From Paulinella micropora (lineage: Eukaryota > Cercozoa > Imbricatea > Euglyphida): a DNA stretch of 20,073 bases. Below, one piece after another: positions 18,664 through 20,073 of this stretch; position 1 is the first letter of the stretch, and every line of letters starts with the position of its first letter. A model generated the notes under the pieces. That model did no database searches, was not told the origin of the DNA, and saw nothing but the letters and a program-made list of their open reading frames with translations. Location: positions 938,538 to 958,610 of the forward strand of contig BJOX01000011.1 of NCBI GenBank assembly GCA_009731375.1, written 5' to 3'. Made by a program: the position numbers and the translations under genes.

Positions 18664-19142
18664 ATGAGCGATTTCATAGACGACGAAGCACAAGAAAGCA
18701 GAAGTAGTGGCGAGGAAGTAGAGAGAGAGGAAGGGACTGATTCGACAGAATATTATTCTGATAAAAACAATAAAAAACTAATAAGGGACGAAATAAATCA
18801 AAAATCAAAAAAGAAAAAACTAAAAAAACAAATGATTAGTCTTAAAGTGGAATTAGAAGAAGTAAATGAAAGAATTGAAGCAATAGAAAAGAGGAAGGAG
18901 GAAGTTGAGCATAAAGTTATGACAGAGAATATGAGAAAGACGAAGAGACAAAAGATAAGACACGAGAAGCGAGTAAAAAAGAAATAAACTTCTTAGATAA
19001 GTAGTTAGAGAATAATAAATTTCCAATGACTGCTAGAGAAGAAGTAGGAGCTAGAAAGATAATTGAGAAAGGAGAACAATTTGATCATGTGCTAGTGAAA
19101 TATAAAGAATATATAAGAAATAATAATCAATTGTTGTCTTAA
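18664..19142 (+). pseudogene. AT-rich coiled-coil ORF, broken by a frameshift and a TAG
   Basis: An ATG at 18664 opens 107 codons (to 18987): an acidic start MSDFIDDEAQESRSSGEE, then a Lys/Glu-rich coiled coil. Near the end, another frame opens (18915-19001, then TAG at 19002-19004, then 19005-19142) with similar charged composition and clearer globular content (MTAREEVGARKIIEKGEQF). The simplest reading is one coding sequence of about 155 codons that has suffered a frameshift around 18915-18985 and one nonsense change. The family is not recognised. It lies 130 bases from the retrotransposon end, in AT-rich sequence unlike the GC-richer host exons, which suggests an older mobile element or viral insertion. 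Confidence 0.45.
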
Positions 19143-19307
19143 TTGTGTTGTGTGGTATCTGTTTACCTGCTCACCTCTCCTCAAGCAACATGGCACACAC
19201 TCACATAAGACAATATAACCCATTTGTTTTTGGTAGTCAAAAACAAAAACATTAGTAAAAAAAAAGCACATGATAGACATATAAATAATTAGAACTGCTA
19301 TCGGGCA
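19143..19307. other. AT-rich intergenic stretch
   Basis: No gene seen. It separates the two degenerate plus-strand ORFs. Confidence 0.5.
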
Positions 19308-19347
19308 CTACCCACATATGTGTTTTGTGCTTTTGATATGTGGGTAG
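19308..19347. repeat. 12-bp perfect inverted repeat directly before the ATG of the next ORF
   Basis: CTACCCACATAT (19308-19319) and ATATGTGGGTAG (19336-19347) are exact reverse complements with a 16-base spacer. The second arm ends 3 bases before ATG 19351. It could be a protein-binding operator, a recombination site or a 5' UTR hairpin. Confidence 0.8.
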
Positions 19348-19350
19348 GTG

Positions 19351-19818
19351 ATGGCTCAGCGAGCAAGACAACAACCAGAACAAGCGGAGGAACCTGTTGG
19401 AGAACCAGCACAAGCACAACCTGTGCAAGATCCTGAGGTTGATGATGCTGAGGAGCAACTGAGGGAGCTCGGAATAGGAAGAGGAGCTAAGAAGGCGGCT
19501 AGTCGTGGGCGACCAGCTGGGGTTGTTCCTATTCCAGAAGTAGGCCACACGTACTACTATAACCTGAACAGAGAAGCAGGAATTGCTAATTTCTGGGTTG
19601 AGACCAAGGAAGGCAGATCAGAGGTTTCATTGTATCGCTACCGTTCTGCTTTGAAACCTGAGTAAATTCCAGACTACCGCCTCGCTGTCTATCCTGATAA
19701 CTCTGTCAGACTTTTTCGTTTGATAGACAATCTCGTAAAAATCAGCGCATATTACAACCTTGAGCCATTAACTATTTACAAGGATTACTTTCGAACTGAA
19801 GAAGCTAAGCAAGCCTAA
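19351..19818 (+). pseudogene. ORF of unknown function interrupted by one in-frame TAA
   Basis: The ATG at 19351 opens 104 codons: a Gln/Glu/Pro/Ala-rich N-terminus (to about residue 48), a basic GRGAKKAASRGR segment, then a globular part with VGHTYYYNLNREAGIANFWV. TAA occurs at 19663-19665. The same frame then stays open for 50 codons of convincing protein (IPDYRLAVYPDNSVRLFRL ... FRTEEAKQA) and ends in TAA TAA at 19816-19821. It could be a full-length gene of about 155 codons with one nonsense mutation or a readthrough stop. The family is not recognised; a small DNA-binding or structural protein is conceivable from the basic segment. Confidence 0.5.
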
Positions 19819-19821
19819 TAA

Positions 19822-20073
19822 TGATTGTTATGATTGTGCAATTAAATTACAAATCCAACACTTCTTTTTTCTGTTTTATTCTTTGACTGCTTTTTATAGC
19901 TTCAACAAACACGTTATAGCAGAAACATGCAAGGGATGACATGAGTTGAGAGTACGTAGGAAGGAAATGCAAAATCATGCCGGTCGCTTTTCACAAACTT
20001 TTGTGCAGAGTTTTTTCCACAGATTGTTGTGTACAGAAAAAAAGAATAGCATTCCCGCTCATTCTGAGCTGGG
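19822..20073. other. Right edge, no supported feature
   Basis: About 250 bases with no ORF, RNA gene or repeat I can support. Confidence 0.5.

Noticed and set aside
18664-19818. Genome-wide reassignment of TAA/TAG to glutamine
   Set aside because: The E2 gene, gag, pol and the small gene use CAA/CAG for Gln with no internal TAR, and the E2 gene appears to end in TAA. Local decay or readthrough explains the two interrupted ORFs more simply.

Overview
The window comes from a eukaryotic nuclear genome, most likely a unicellular alga or other protist. I base this on GT-AG introns, a ubiquitin-conjugating (E2) domain gene, AATAAA-type 3' ends, very large tetranucleotide microsatellites and a full-length Ty3/gypsy-class LTR retrotransposon. 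The lineage cannot be fixed from the sequence alone. Positions 5585-5594 are a 10-N assembly gap.

Left part (1-7.7 kb): three host genes can be supported, all on the minus strand. They are an S1 RNA-binding-domain gene (574-1179, continuing off the left edge), an E2-domain gene (1861-3789, 5' exons not found) and a small two-exon gene of unknown function (7237-7570). Several introns consist almost entirely of (TATC)n/(TACC)n on the coding strand. Between the E2 exon and the small gene lie about 3.2 kb of mostly (GTAT)n satellite, including a 13-bp higher-order array, a roughly 128-base poly-T run and the gap, with one unique island at 6097-6636.

Middle and right (8117-18533): a nearly intact LTR retrotransposon of about 10.4 kb on the minus strand. 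It has 250/248-bp LTRs (TG...CA, about 97% identical), a 4-bp target duplication AAAG, a primer-binding site beginning TGG, and a polypurine tract. Its order is 5' LTR - leader - gag - pol (protease, RT, RNase H, integrase) - C-terminal extension - 3' LTR. Gag and pol share one frame and are separated by a single UGA followed by CGG, with no other stop between them, which suggests stop-codon readthrough. Other oddities are a CCCH-type zinc finger in Gag, a DTM in place of DTG in the protease, a spacer of about 330 residues between protease and RT, a one-base frameshift in the integrase GPY/F module, and a possible GTAAGT intron near the 3' end of pol.

Flanks of the retrotransposon (about 7740-8116 and 18534-19350) are AT-rich and would be contiguous without the insertion. 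The right flank carries two degenerate ORFs, at 18664-19142 (frameshift plus TAG) and 19351-19818 (in-frame TAA). A 12-bp inverted repeat lies directly before the second. The retrotransposon therefore seems nested in an older AT-rich element or decayed gene region of unknown identity.
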